Shown piece after piece: positions 1-5,104 of a stretch of 10,347 bases of DNA (positions are counted from its first letter, which is position 1; each line of letters begins with the position of its first letter). Position numbers and translations under genes: made by a program. The stretch spans positions 1 through 10,347 of the forward strand of contig JAEWXO010000096.1 in assembly GCA_023458875.1 (NCBI GenBank), written 5' to 3'. The notes under the pieces were generated by a model. That model was not told the origin of the DNA and made no database searches. It saw only the letters and a list, made by a program, of their open reading frames with translations. Origin of the DNA: Bacillota bacterium. Lineage in GTDB: Bacteria; Bacillota; Clostridia; Oscillospirales; Ruminococcaceae.

Positions 1-332
1 AGTGTTGTATTATCAAACATAATAGTGTACCTTTCTGTAGATTAATCTTTATATTAAATGATACTCTATTATGTGATTTTTATCAAGTGGTCAAAATGAT
101 CTACCCACTATAAACGACGAAAGGCCAGAATTACTGCCGAGAGCGGTGACCGATGGGGAAAATGAGGTATCGTATACATTTTGGTACGATACCTCAAAGC
201 AATTTATTTGATACGGTCATTCCCGGTAGGGGCGGTGAAATCTCCAAGACTTACCAATGCAGACAGCGGCGTGGGACTCCGTGTTGAAAAACGCACATTC
301 AAACGACCGAATAGCCCCAGCACGCAAGGAGT
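1..332. other. Left flank of the prophage remnant, no convincing gene
   Basis: The first 105 bases or so are AT-rich and resemble host intergenic DNA; from about 110 the composition becomes GC-richer, like the phage genes that follow. An open plus-strand frame (about 76-211) ends at a TGA at 209-211 and could be the tail of a lost phage gene, but it has no recognisable family and contains a perfect inverted repeat. Bases 212-325 show no gene I can support. An AAGGAG Shine-Dalgarno sequence lies at 326-331 before the terminase gene. Confidence 0.5.
163..196. repeat. Perfect 12-bp inverted repeat (hairpin)
   Basis: TGAGGTATCGTA at 163-174 is exactly complementary to TACGATACCTCA at 185-196, with a 10-base loop. 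The sequence after it is T-rich but has no clean T-run, so it is a weak candidate for a transcription terminator. It sits close to where composition changes from AT-rich to GC-richer. Confidence 0.6.
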
Positions 333-341
333 GTGATGAAT

Positions 342-893
342 ATGGCCAAAGACGGTACGAACAGAGGCGGCGCTCGTGTCGGCGCGGGTGCAAAAAAGAA
401 GCCTCTCGTCGACAAAATATCAGCTGGTAACCCCGGCGGCAGAACATTGACCGTGATGGAGTTCTCCGACACAGCCGATTTGCAAGGTCAGGCAATGCCT
501 GAACCAAATAAAATACTCGAAGCTGTACAAAAGGACGGCAAGACGCTTGTCGCTGCTGACATTTACAAAAATACGTGGCACTGGCTACATGAGCGCGGCT
601 GTGCGGTGCTCGTCTCCCCACAGCTTTTGGAACGCTATGCCATGAGAGTGGCTCGTTGGATTCAGTGCGAGGAAGCGGTTACCGAATATGGTTTTCTCGC
701 CAAGCATCCCACCACGGGCAATGCCATTCAAAGCCCCTATGTGGCGATGGACCAGAACTACATGAACCAAACCAATCGTTTGTGGATGGAGATATTTCAA
801 ATCGTCAAGGAAAACTGTACCGGCGAATATAGCGGTGCCAATCCGCAGGACGATGTGATGGAGCGGCTCTTAACCGCCCGGAAAGGAAAATAA
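342..893 (+). CDS. Phage terminase small subunit, P27 family
   Basis: This is a predicted small terminase, the DNA-recognition part of the phage packaging motor that hands DNA to the large ATPase/nuclease subunit. The basic, glycine-rich N-terminus (GTNRGGARVGAGAKKK, then GNPGGR) and the helical central part with LLERYAMRVARW and a late MNQTNRLWMEI segment are typical of P27-type subunits from Clostridia phages. The length (about 183 residues) is normal. AAGGAG at 326-331 lies 10 bases before ATG 342 and only 4 before ATG 336; I chose 342 because it gives the usual MAKDGTNRGG start, though 336 or GTG 333 are possible. The gene is intact, followed after 3 bases by metK, and no large subunit is present, so it is probably non-functional in packaging. 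Confidence 0.8.
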   Translation: MAKDGTNRGGARVGAGAKKKPLVDKISAGNPGGRTLTVMEFSDTADLQGQAMPEPNKILEAVQKDGKTLVAADIYKNTWHWLHERGCAVLVSPQLLERYAMRVARWIQCEEAVTEYGFLAKHPTTGNAIQSPYVAMDQNYMNQTNRLWMEIFQIVKENCTGEYSGANPQDDVMERLLTARKGK

Positions 894-896
894 CAT

Positions 897-2082
897 ATGA
901 TTACTTATAAAACAGCAGAGAGCGTCTGCGCCGGACACCCGGATAAACTATGCGACCTCATTGCCGACAGCATCCTTGATGCCTGTCTGCGCAAAGATAA
1001 ATCCTCCCGTGTCGCCTGTGAGGTGATGGCGACCAAGGGTAAAATCATTGTTGCGGGCGAGATCACCTGCGACGGCAAAGTTGATATCCGCTGGGAAGTG
1101 CGTGAAGTCCTCCGCGAGGTCGGCTATAATCCGTGGAAGTTTACGGTTTTCGTATTCGTTCATAAGCAGAGCAAGGATATTGATGCCGGAGTGAGCACCG
1201 CCCTTGAAGCCCGGAATGGCAGTGAGGAACGCTACGCCTCCCTCGGTGCCGGCGACCAAGGCACCGTTTACGGTTATGCCACCAATGAAACCCGTGAGAT
1301 GCTTCCGCTGCCGCTGGTGCTGGCGCATCGCATTTGCAAGCGTGTGGACGCTATCCGCAAGGACAAAATCGTAAAAGGCATTCTGCCTGACGGCAAAGAG
1401 CAGGTCACGGTTGAATATGAGGACGGCAAACCCAAGCGTGTGAAAAGCATTGTGGTCTCCGTTCAGCATGATAAGGATAAAACGCAGGAGCAGCTATACT
1501 CCGATATCAAACAAAATGTGCTCTGGCATTGCTTTGAGGACTTTCCGTTTGATGATAATACAGAAATCCTCATCAACCCCTCCGGCAGATTCGTCGAGGG
1601 TGGACCCGCTGCCGACACAGGTCTTACGGGCAGAAAGATGATGGTGGATACCTATGGAGGGCTTGCTCTCCACGGTGGTGGTGCATTCAGCGGTAAAGAC
1701 CCGACGAAGGTCGACCGAAGCGGCGCTTACATGGCGCGATACATCGCAAAAAACATCGTATGGAGCGACTTGGCTGAAAGATGCGAGGTCGCTCTTTCTT
1801 ACTTATGCTATCGGAAAGGCTGATCCTGTGGCGGTTGACATCGACGCTTTCGGTACGAGCGCCCTCACCAATGAGGAACTGCGCGAAATCGTGCTGTCCG
1901 TGTTTAACCTGCGTCCGGCGGCAATCATCGAAAAACTGCGGCTGCGCAACTCCATCTATGAGGACACTGCTACCTACGGGCACTTCAATTCCTGCCTGTT
2001 CCCGTGGGAGGACGGCAGTGCTCATTACAAAGAACTTAGAAAGGCGGCGGAGAAGTATGTTGATAGAAAAGATTCCAACTGA
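897..2082 (+). pseudogene. metK: Phage-type S-adenosylmethionine synthetase, frameshifted
   Basis: MetK makes S-adenosylmethionine from ATP and methionine. The first frame (897-1823) carries GHPDK near residues 13-17, GAGDQGTVYGYA, and DTYGG followed by GGGAFSGKDPTKVDRS. The match then jumps frame: 897 onward reads ...RCEVALSYLCYRKG and stops, while the next frame resumes with TYAIGKADPVAVDIDAFGTS and continues to TAA at 2080-2082. The shift lies at 1793-1800, where TCTT occurs twice in tandem. Removing one copy restores ...CEVALTYAIGKADP and a protein of about 393 residues, the normal family size. The gene is tightly linked to the terminase gene upstream and overlaps the ParB-like gene by 26 bases. 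Phage copies of metK often sit beside DNA methylase genes, so a role in supplying methyl donor is likely by context. As written it should not make active enzyme, since the C-terminal domain is lost. Confidence 0.9.
1793..1800 (+). repeat. TCTT tandem duplication that breaks metK
   Basis: Two adjacent TCTT copies (1793-1796 and 1797-1800). Deleting one rejoins the two metK frames in the conserved CEVALTYAIG motif, so this is very probably a 4-base slippage insertion. Confidence 0.85.
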
Positions 2083-2641
2083 GCGGCTCATCCCCGCCGA
2101 CTATAACCCCAGAAAAGACCTCAAGCCGGGCGACCCGGAGTATGAAAAGCTGAAACGATCTCTTGAGGAGTTCGGCTATGTCGAACCAGTTATATGGAAT
2201 AAGACCACCTCTCATGTTGTCGGCGGCCACCAGCGCTTGAAGGTGCTTCTTGATATGGGCATCACCGAGGCCGAGTGCTTGGTGGTCGAGATGGACGCCG
2301 AGAAAGAAAAGGCGCTCAATGTTGCGCTCAATAAAATCAGCGGTGACTGGGACAAAGATAAACTGACTCTGCTCATTGCGGATTTGCAGGGTGCGGACTT
2401 CGATGTGTCGCTCACTGGCTTCGACCCCGGAGAGATTGATGACCTTTTCAAGGATTCGCTCAAGGATTGTTGCAGTAAAGTTCCGCGATGGAAGAGAAAT
2501 CCGGGTAAACCCGCAAAAATGAAACCGCTACACCGTTCTACAAAGACCGCAATTTTTCTCGGCTGTTTTTTGAGCGGTTACACACAACAAACGATTGGTC
2601 TCAAAAAGACCTGCTTGTCCGCACCATACAGGCGAAAATAG
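2057..2641 (+). pseudogene. ParB-like N-terminal nuclease-domain protein, C-terminus lost
   Basis: The start ATG at 2057 lies inside the end of metK, with GGAG at 2049-2052. Residues 1-110 or so form a ParB/Srx-like domain: MLIEKIPTERLIPADYNPRK, an EFGYVEPVIWN segment, and VVGGHQRLKVLLDMG with the GxxR-type box (GGHQR). A following part (LNKISGDWDKDKL, FDPGEIDDLFKDSLKD) is typical of phage ParB proteins in which the domain is joined to a DNA N4/N6-methylase. Here the likeness ends at about residue 137 (near 2467); the remaining 57 residues are basic, serine/threonine-rich and unlike the family, and no methylase motif follows. The short direct repeat CAAGGATT (2449-2456 and 2461-2468) sits at the junction, consistent with a deletion. 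The expected role is DNA binding or nicking linked to modification, but the product here is probably defective. Confidence 0.75.
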
Positions 2642-2733
2642 GCGTTCGACAAGGTTCGCGGTTACACAATAAATCAAAAGTGCGATATGGAAGGAATTAT
2701 TTTACAAAAAGACAGTTTGTCCACTTGTATTAA
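2466..2733 (+). pseudogene. Scrambled remnant of an unidentified coding sequence
   Basis: Two pieces of protein-like reading frame lie out of register with the ParB-like gene. The first, 2466-2519, reads VAVKFRDGREIRVNPQ. The second, open from 2518 to a stop at 2731-2733, reads NETATPFYKDRNFSRLFFER and goes on through TTNDWSQKDLLVRTIQ. Removing one A from the A5 run at 2515-2519 joins them into one frame. I do not recognise the family. It may be part of another phage gene brought next to the ParB domain by deletion. Confidence is low because it rests on the look of the translation alone. Confidence 0.3.
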
Positions 2734-2763
2734 AACAGTTTGTTCGTTTTTTATGTAGACAGC

Positions 2764-2791
2764 AAAAAAGCCCGCTGGTTAGCGGACTTTT
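2764..2791 (-). terminator. Intrinsic terminator of tRNA-Ser
   Basis: On the minus strand, AAAAGTCCGCT and AGCGGGCTTTT pair around AACC with one mismatch, and are followed by a run of T (the A-run at 2764-2769). It lies about 40 bases beyond the tRNA-Ser 3' end. A second hairpin (GTAGGTT 2800-2806 with AACCTAC 2819-2825) lies between them. Confidence 0.8.
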
Positions 2792-2830
2792 CGGATAGTG
2801 TAGGTTTTTACCATTTTTAACCTACGAATT

Positions 2831-2919
2831 TGGCGGAGAGGAGGGGATTCGAACCCCTGTGGGATTGCTCCCAAACTGATTTCGAGTCAGCCCCGTTATG
2901 ACCACTTCGATACCTCTCC
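2831..2919 (-). tRNA. tRNA-Ser (anticodon CGA)
   Basis: Read on the minus strand, the acceptor stem GGAGAGG (from 2919) pairs with CCTCTCC, followed by discriminator G and an encoded CCA (2831-2833). The anticodon arm has loop CTCGAAA with anticodon CGA (plus-strand bases 2882-2884). A long variable arm (GTTTGGGAGCAATCCCAC region) and the T loop GTTCGAATC mark a serine tRNA. It decodes UCG. The phage remnant abuts its 3' side, the usual side for integration into tRNA genes, but I found no second copy of its 3' end in the window. Confidence 0.95.
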
Positions 2920-3037
2920 ATTATATAAAACTATGTACAAACCGCAACATCTCATTGCGGCTGCAACTCAAATATTATAACATAAATATGAAAATAAATC
3001 AAGAGTAAAATTAAAAAAATCCAGACCGCCCGAAGGT

Positions 3038-3140
3038 CATTTACTATTCAGCTACATGTGCAAATTAGGCATATATCTCCAGAGACCAAATACGCGACCG
3101 CAAAGCCTGACCGACTCATGCCGGGTCGAAAAACTCTGCA
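3038..3140 (+). repeat. Structured interspersed repeat, copy 1 (divergent)
   Basis: It carries the 5' module (TTTACTATTCAGCTACATGTG at 3039-3060, shared with copies 2 and 5), a degenerate first hairpin (GCGACCGCAAAGCC), the second hairpin CGACTC (3112-3117) / GGGTCG (3123-3128) with one G-T wobble, and the tail AAAACTCTGC. CGAAGGTCA directly precedes the module. It lies between tRNA-Ser and spoIIID. Confidence 0.65.
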
Positions 3141-3146
3141 ATTGAT

Positions 3147-3175
3147 GAATATAAAAAAGATTTCCACCATATATA
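3147..3175 (+). promoter_or_regulatory. Possible sigma-E-type promoter of spoIIID
   Basis: GAATATA (3147-3153) and CATATATA (3168-3175) are spaced roughly as in mother-cell sigma-E promoters (ATA, 16 bases, CATA...). spoIIID is a sigma-E gene in Bacillus subtilis. The match is partial and the region is AT-rich, so it is only suggestive. Confidence 0.3.
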
Positions 3176-3215
3176 TTATTATTAAATCACAATAATTGTA
3201 TTGAGGTGAAATTTT

Positions 3216-3497
3216 TTGAATGAGAAATCAATTTCTGACTTTCAGGAACGTGCTGTTATTTTAGGGGAATATATAATCGAAAATAAGTCAACAGTACGAG
3301 CCACTGCAAAACAATTTGGAATATCAAAATCAACTGTACATAAAGATGTGGCAGAAAGACTTCCGAGAATACAGCCTCAGTTGTATCCTCTGGTAAAAGA
3401 AATTCTGGAAAACAATAAAAAAGAAAGACATATACGAGGAGGTATGGCAACAAAAAAGAAATATGAGCAGCTTGCTGTTCTCCATAACAAAAAATGA
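3216..3497 (+). CDS. spoIIID: Sporulation transcription regulator SpoIIID
   Basis: SpoIIID is a small DNA-binding protein that turns mother-cell genes on and off during sporulation, between the sigma-E and sigma-K stages. The product has 93 residues, close to the family size. It has the family helix-turn-helix at about residues 26-45 (TVRATAKQFGISKSTVHKDV), then RLPRIQPQLYPLVKEIL and the basic HIRGGMATKKKY tail that contacts DNA. The start is TTG at 3216, chosen because GAGGTGA (3203-3209) is well placed 6 bases upstream and the nearby ATG at 3220 is out of frame. It stands alone, between two copies of the interspersed repeat, with a possible sigma-E promoter upstream. Its presence suggests the host is, or descends from, a spore former. 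Confidence 0.92.
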   Translation: MNEKSISDFQERAVILGEYIIENKSTVRATAKQFGISKSTVHKDVAERLPRIQPQLYPLVKEILENNKKERHIRGGMATKKKYEQLAVLHNKK

Positions 3498-3527
3498 GAT
3501 AATGGCTTTATTCTTAAAATACCCATA

Positions 3528-3632
3528 GTGGCTGTATAGTAACCAATACAGTTACCATTCAGCCACATGTGTATCTGAAGGTGCGGATTGACAGTGAATC
3601 CCGTTCGACTCATGCTGAGTCGAAATCCCTGC
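3528..3632 (+). repeat. Structured interspersed repeat, copy 2
   Basis: The 5' part has its own hairpin, GTGGCTG (3528-3534) / CAGCCAC (3560-3566), and could act as a weak stop after spoIIID. It then carries CACATGTG, TGAAGGT, a first hairpin with quite different sequence but kept pairing (GGATT/AATCC), the second hairpin CGACTC (3606-3611) / GAGTCG (3617-3622), and AAATCCCTGC (3623-3632). Confidence 0.75.
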
Positions 3633-3710
3633 ATAAGCATAATCTCACCTTATATCGAATTAATAGTAATAATTATACAATTAAACAATCACATTATAAT
3701 AAAAAAATAC

Positions 3711-3739
3711 TTGACATATATGCCTCTATCTGATATAAT
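3711..3739 (+). promoter_or_regulatory. Consensus sigma-A promoter of tRNA-Gln
   Basis: TTGACA (3711-3716), a 17-base spacer and TATAAT (3734-3739) match the consensus exactly. The predicted start near 3746 is 20 bases before the tRNA. Confidence 0.9.
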
Positions 3740-3765
3740 ATTTAAGTGATTTGTCATAATGATAC

Positions 3766-3837
3766 TGGGATATAGCCAAGCGGTAAGGCAACGGACTTTG
3801 ACTCCGTCACTCGATGGTTCGAATCCATCTATCCCAA
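3766..3837 (+). tRNA. tRNA-Gln (anticodon UUG)
   Basis: The acceptor stem TGGGATA pairs with TATCCCA (3830-3836), and the U1-A72 end is typical of glutamine tRNAs. The anticodon stem ACGGA/TCCGT holds loop CTTTGAC with anticodon TTG (3798-3800). The T arm is GATGG TTCGAAT CCATC. The discriminator is A and CCA is not encoded (CTA follows), unlike the serine tRNA nearby. Confidence 0.95.
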
Positions 3838-3850
3838 CTAAATATAATGA

Positions 3851-3884
3851 AAAAAAGAGACTGAAAATAGACAGTCTCTTTTTT
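3851..3884. terminator. Bidirectional intrinsic terminator
   Basis: AAAAAAGAGACTG (3851-3863) pairs with CAGTCTCTTTTTT (3872-3884) around an 8-base loop. The A-run before and T-run after make it work on both strands: for tRNA-Gln from the left and for the minus-strand small peptide genes from the right. Confidence 0.9.
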
Positions 3885-4001
3885 ATTTTATTTTTAGAAT
3901 TTTACTTAGTCTGATTAAATAAGTATTTATAATTTTAACATTACAGTACGAGCTTCCTCAGAGGTGGTGTATATCCTCTTTGAGATTTTTATTGATTAAA
4001 A

Positions 4002-4058
4002 TTATCTACAGAAAGATTTGAGCCATTCACAAAGTGAAGCAAAAAGGTTATTACACAT
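4002..4058 (-). CDS. Predicted 18-residue cysteine-containing peptide, copy B
   Basis: The minus-strand frame from ATG (4058) to TAA (4002-4004) encodes MCNNLFASLCEWLKSFCR. AAGGAGGT (4074-4067), almost the full anti-16S complement, lies 8 bases upstream. The peptide differs from copy A at four positions, all mild (N/S, L/F, A/T, L/I), and keeps Cys2, Cys10, Cys17, Trp12, Glu11 and the Arg end. Hydrophobic residues at 5, 6, 9, 10, 12, 13, 16 and 17 would line one face of a helix, so it is probably an amphipathic, membrane-touching peptide. I recognise no family. It could be a toxin of a small TA locus, a signal or a regulatory peptide. It lies downstream of copy A; its own promoter is weak (TGTAGA, 17 bases, CATAAT), so read-through from A is likely. 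Confidence 0.65.
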   Translation of the reverse strand: MCNNLFASLCEWLKSFCR

Positions 4059-4122
4059 GATTAAGTACCTCCTTATATATTACCCTTTACCGGGGTTACT
4101 GTATTATGTCTGCCTATTAAAA

Positions 4123-4179
4123 TTATCTACAGAAAGATTTTATCCATTCACAAAGTGAAGTAAAAAAGCTATTGCACAT
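4123..4179 (-). CDS. Predicted 18-residue cysteine-containing peptide, copy A
   Basis: The minus-strand frame from ATG (4179) to TAA (4123-4125) encodes MCNSFFTSLCEWIKSFCR. GGAGGT (4193-4188) sits 8 bases before the start, the same spacing as in copy B. A strong promoter lies upstream, giving a leader of about 37 bases. Three evenly spread cysteines and an amphipathic hydrophobic pattern match copy B. The gene contains the palindrome TTCACTTTGTGAA (4147-4159), also kept in copy B. There is no signal peptide or long hydrophobic stretch, so it is not a membrane-spanning toxin of the usual type I kind. Transcription should run through copy B to the shared terminator at 3851-3884. The function is unknown; evidence that it is expressed comes from promoter, ribosome site and duplication with mild changes. 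Confidence 0.68.
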   Translation of the reverse strand: MCNSFFTSLCEWIKSFCR

Positions 4180-4222
4180 ATCAAAGTACCTCCGCGTGTA
4201 TTTCCCTTACTGGGATGACATT

Positions 4223-4251
4223 ATTATAACAGATATATTACAATTTGGCAA
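4223..4251 (-). promoter_or_regulatory. Sigma-A promoter of the small peptide genes
   Basis: On the minus strand, TTGCCA (4251-4246), a 17-base spacer and TATAAT (4228-4223) lie 43 bases before the ATG of copy A. The predicted start is near 4216. Confidence 0.8.
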
Positions 4252-4366
4252 CAATCAATTAATGGAGCATTTAATGCCAGAAGACTGTTCTTAAAATGAC
4301 AATATAAGTGATTAAAAATTTTAATTTTAAAATAAAAGAAAAACAAATTTCAATTAAATTTTCGTA
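4252..4366. other. AT-rich gap between divergent promoters
   Basis: This stretch separates the minus-strand peptide promoter from the plus-strand riboswitch promoter. It is rich in A and T runs and I see no gene, repeat or clear site in it. Confidence 0.6.
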
Positions 4367-4395
4367 TTGCAAAATAATCATCCTGATGATATAAT
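4367..4395 (+). promoter_or_regulatory. Sigma-A promoter of the queuosine operon
   Basis: TTGCAA (4367-4372), 17 bases, TATAAT (4390-4395). The predicted start near 4402 places the riboswitch at the very 5' end of the transcript. Confidence 0.8.
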
Positions 4396-4418
4396 ATATA
4401 TGTATAATGTTAATTCAA

Positions 4419-4460
4419 AGACAGTTTATTTGTACCATCCTGTCTATAAACAAAACTAGG
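4419..4460 (+). ncRNA. preQ1-I riboswitch aptamer
   Basis: AGACAG (4419-4424) and CTGTCT (4440-4445) form stem P1 around a 15-base loop containing GTACC. The A-rich tail ATAAACAAAACTAGG (4446-4460) is the hallmark of class I preQ1 aptamers and folds back into the loop to make an H-type pseudoknot (for example GU with AC). The position is right: directly after the promoter, before a terminator and the preQ1 operon. When preQ1 is bound, the tail is held, a competing hairpin (about 4459-4492, GGACTAT with ATAGTTCC) cannot form and the terminator should win. The fold is judged by eye. Confidence 0.75.
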
Positions 4461-4492
4461 ACTATATTTATAATTTACATAAATAATAGTTC

Positions 4493-4524
4493 CGGCAGAC
4501 AGCATTATGCGTCTGCCGTTTTTT
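4493..4524 (+). terminator. Riboswitch-controlled intrinsic terminator
   Basis: CGGCAGAC (4493-4500) pairs with GTCTGCCG (4511-4518), with GCA/TGC inside, followed by six T (4519-4524). It lies before queD and would stop transcription when preQ1 is plentiful. Confidence 0.88.
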
Positions 4525-4586
4525 GATAAAAAATAAAAAAAGAGAGGAGCGTTACTGCGTAATATAATTAAGCGGTAAAAATACTG

Positions 4587-5006
4587 ATGTATATACTGAA
4601 AACTGAAGCGTCATTTGACAGTGCACATTTTTTGAACGGATATCAGGGCAAGTGTGGAAATATCCATGGGCATCGCTGGAGAATAATAGCGGCAATATGT
4701 GATGATCATCTTGCTGAATGCGGAAATGAAAAAGGAATGGTTGTGGATTTCAAAGATCTGAAAACGGCAATTAAAAATGAAGCAGACGAGCTTGATCATG
4801 CTTTGATAATAGAAAAAAACAGTCTGAAACCTGAACTGCTTGATATGCTTTGTGAAAGCGGATTTAAAATAATTTCTCTTGATTTCACACCGACAGCGGA
4901 AAATATGTCGAAATATTTTTATGAAAGGCTGAAAAAAAGAGGGTATCGTGTAAAAGACATTACGGTTTATGAGACTCCGAATAATTGTGCTATTTACAGT
5001 GAATAA
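4587..5006 (+). CDS. queD: 6-carboxy-5,6,7,8-tetrahydropterin synthase QueD
   Basis: QueD converts 7,8-dihydroneopterin triphosphate to 6-carboxytetrahydropterin, a step on the way to the 7-deazaguanine core of queuosine. The 139-residue product has the zinc ligands His14, His27 and His29, the catalytic Cys23 (KCGNIHGHRW), the Asp70-His71 pair (ELDHALI) and a late glutamate (VYETPNN, Glu129), all as in the family. It is the first gene of the operon under the preQ1 riboswitch. ATG 4587 is the first start after an in-frame stop at 4569. No good Shine-Dalgarno sequence lies just upstream; AGAGAGGAG (4541-4549) is about 38 bases away, with a small TTAC/GTAA hairpin between. A copy of the interspersed repeat separates it from queE. 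Confidence 0.93.
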   Translation: MYILKTEASFDSAHFLNGYQGKCGNIHGHRWRIIAAICDDHLAECGNEKGMVVDFKDLKTAIKNEADELDHALIIEKNSLKPELLDMLCESGFKIISLDFTPTAENMSKYFYERLKKRGYRVKDITVYETPNNCAIYSE

Positions 5007-5011
5007 ATTAA

Positions 5012-5079
5012 GCAGGGATTTCGACTCTTTGGAGTCGACCAGGGCTTTCCGGTCGCCCTGGACATTCGGATATGGTTGA
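5012..5079 (-). repeat. Structured interspersed repeat, copy 3 (inverted)
   Basis: On the minus strand it has CCATATCCGAATGTCCAGGG, the first hairpin (CCAGGGC 5039-5045 with GCCCTGG 5055-5061), the second hairpin (CGACTC 5022-5027 / GAGTCG 5032-5037) and the tail AAATCCCTGC. It sits inside the operon between queD and queE, so it is transcribed. Confidence 0.8.
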
Positions 5080-5104
5080 CTAGTAATGAACAGGAGGAAC
5101 ACAG

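Larger units (their letters stand above)
3995..4228 (-). repeat. Two tandem 121-bp units, each with a small peptide gene
   Basis: Unit B (about 3995-4108) and unit A (about 4116-4228) align along their whole length with a period of 121 bases between start codons. Each has, in minus-strand order, a -10-like hexamer (TATAAT in A, CATAAT in B), a short CCC/GGG-containing leader, GGAGGTACTT, an 18-codon frame, the stop, and a shared TTTTAAT. The coding part differs at 6 of 57 bases, while the leaders differ more. Confidence 0.85.

Noticed and set aside
18..73. CATAATAG/CTATTATG inverted repeat
   Set aside because: Only 8 AT-rich bases with a 40-base loop; easily due to chance in this composition.
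76..211. Short plus-strand frame ending at 209-211
   Set aside because: No start codon with a ribosome site, no known family, and a perfect inverted repeat within it; kept only as a possible gene tail.
948..1469. Minus-strand 173-residue frame inside metK
   Set aside because: It is the shadow of a strongly conserved metK frame; no ribosome site or known family supports it.
1785..1806. Programmed ribosomal frameshift in metK
   Set aside because: The shift is best explained by an exact TCTT duplication; there is no slippery heptamer with a following structure that would give the conserved protein, and metK genes are not known to use this.
2640..2830. Second copy of the tRNA-Ser 3' end (attachment site duplicate)
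   Set aside because: I looked for the T-arm and acceptor sequence in the phage side and found none.
3921..3945. Plus-strand promoter (TATAAT near 3928) for an antisense RNA to the peptide genes
   Set aside because: There is a -10-like hexamer but no acceptable -35 at a normal distance; the stretch is AT-rich.
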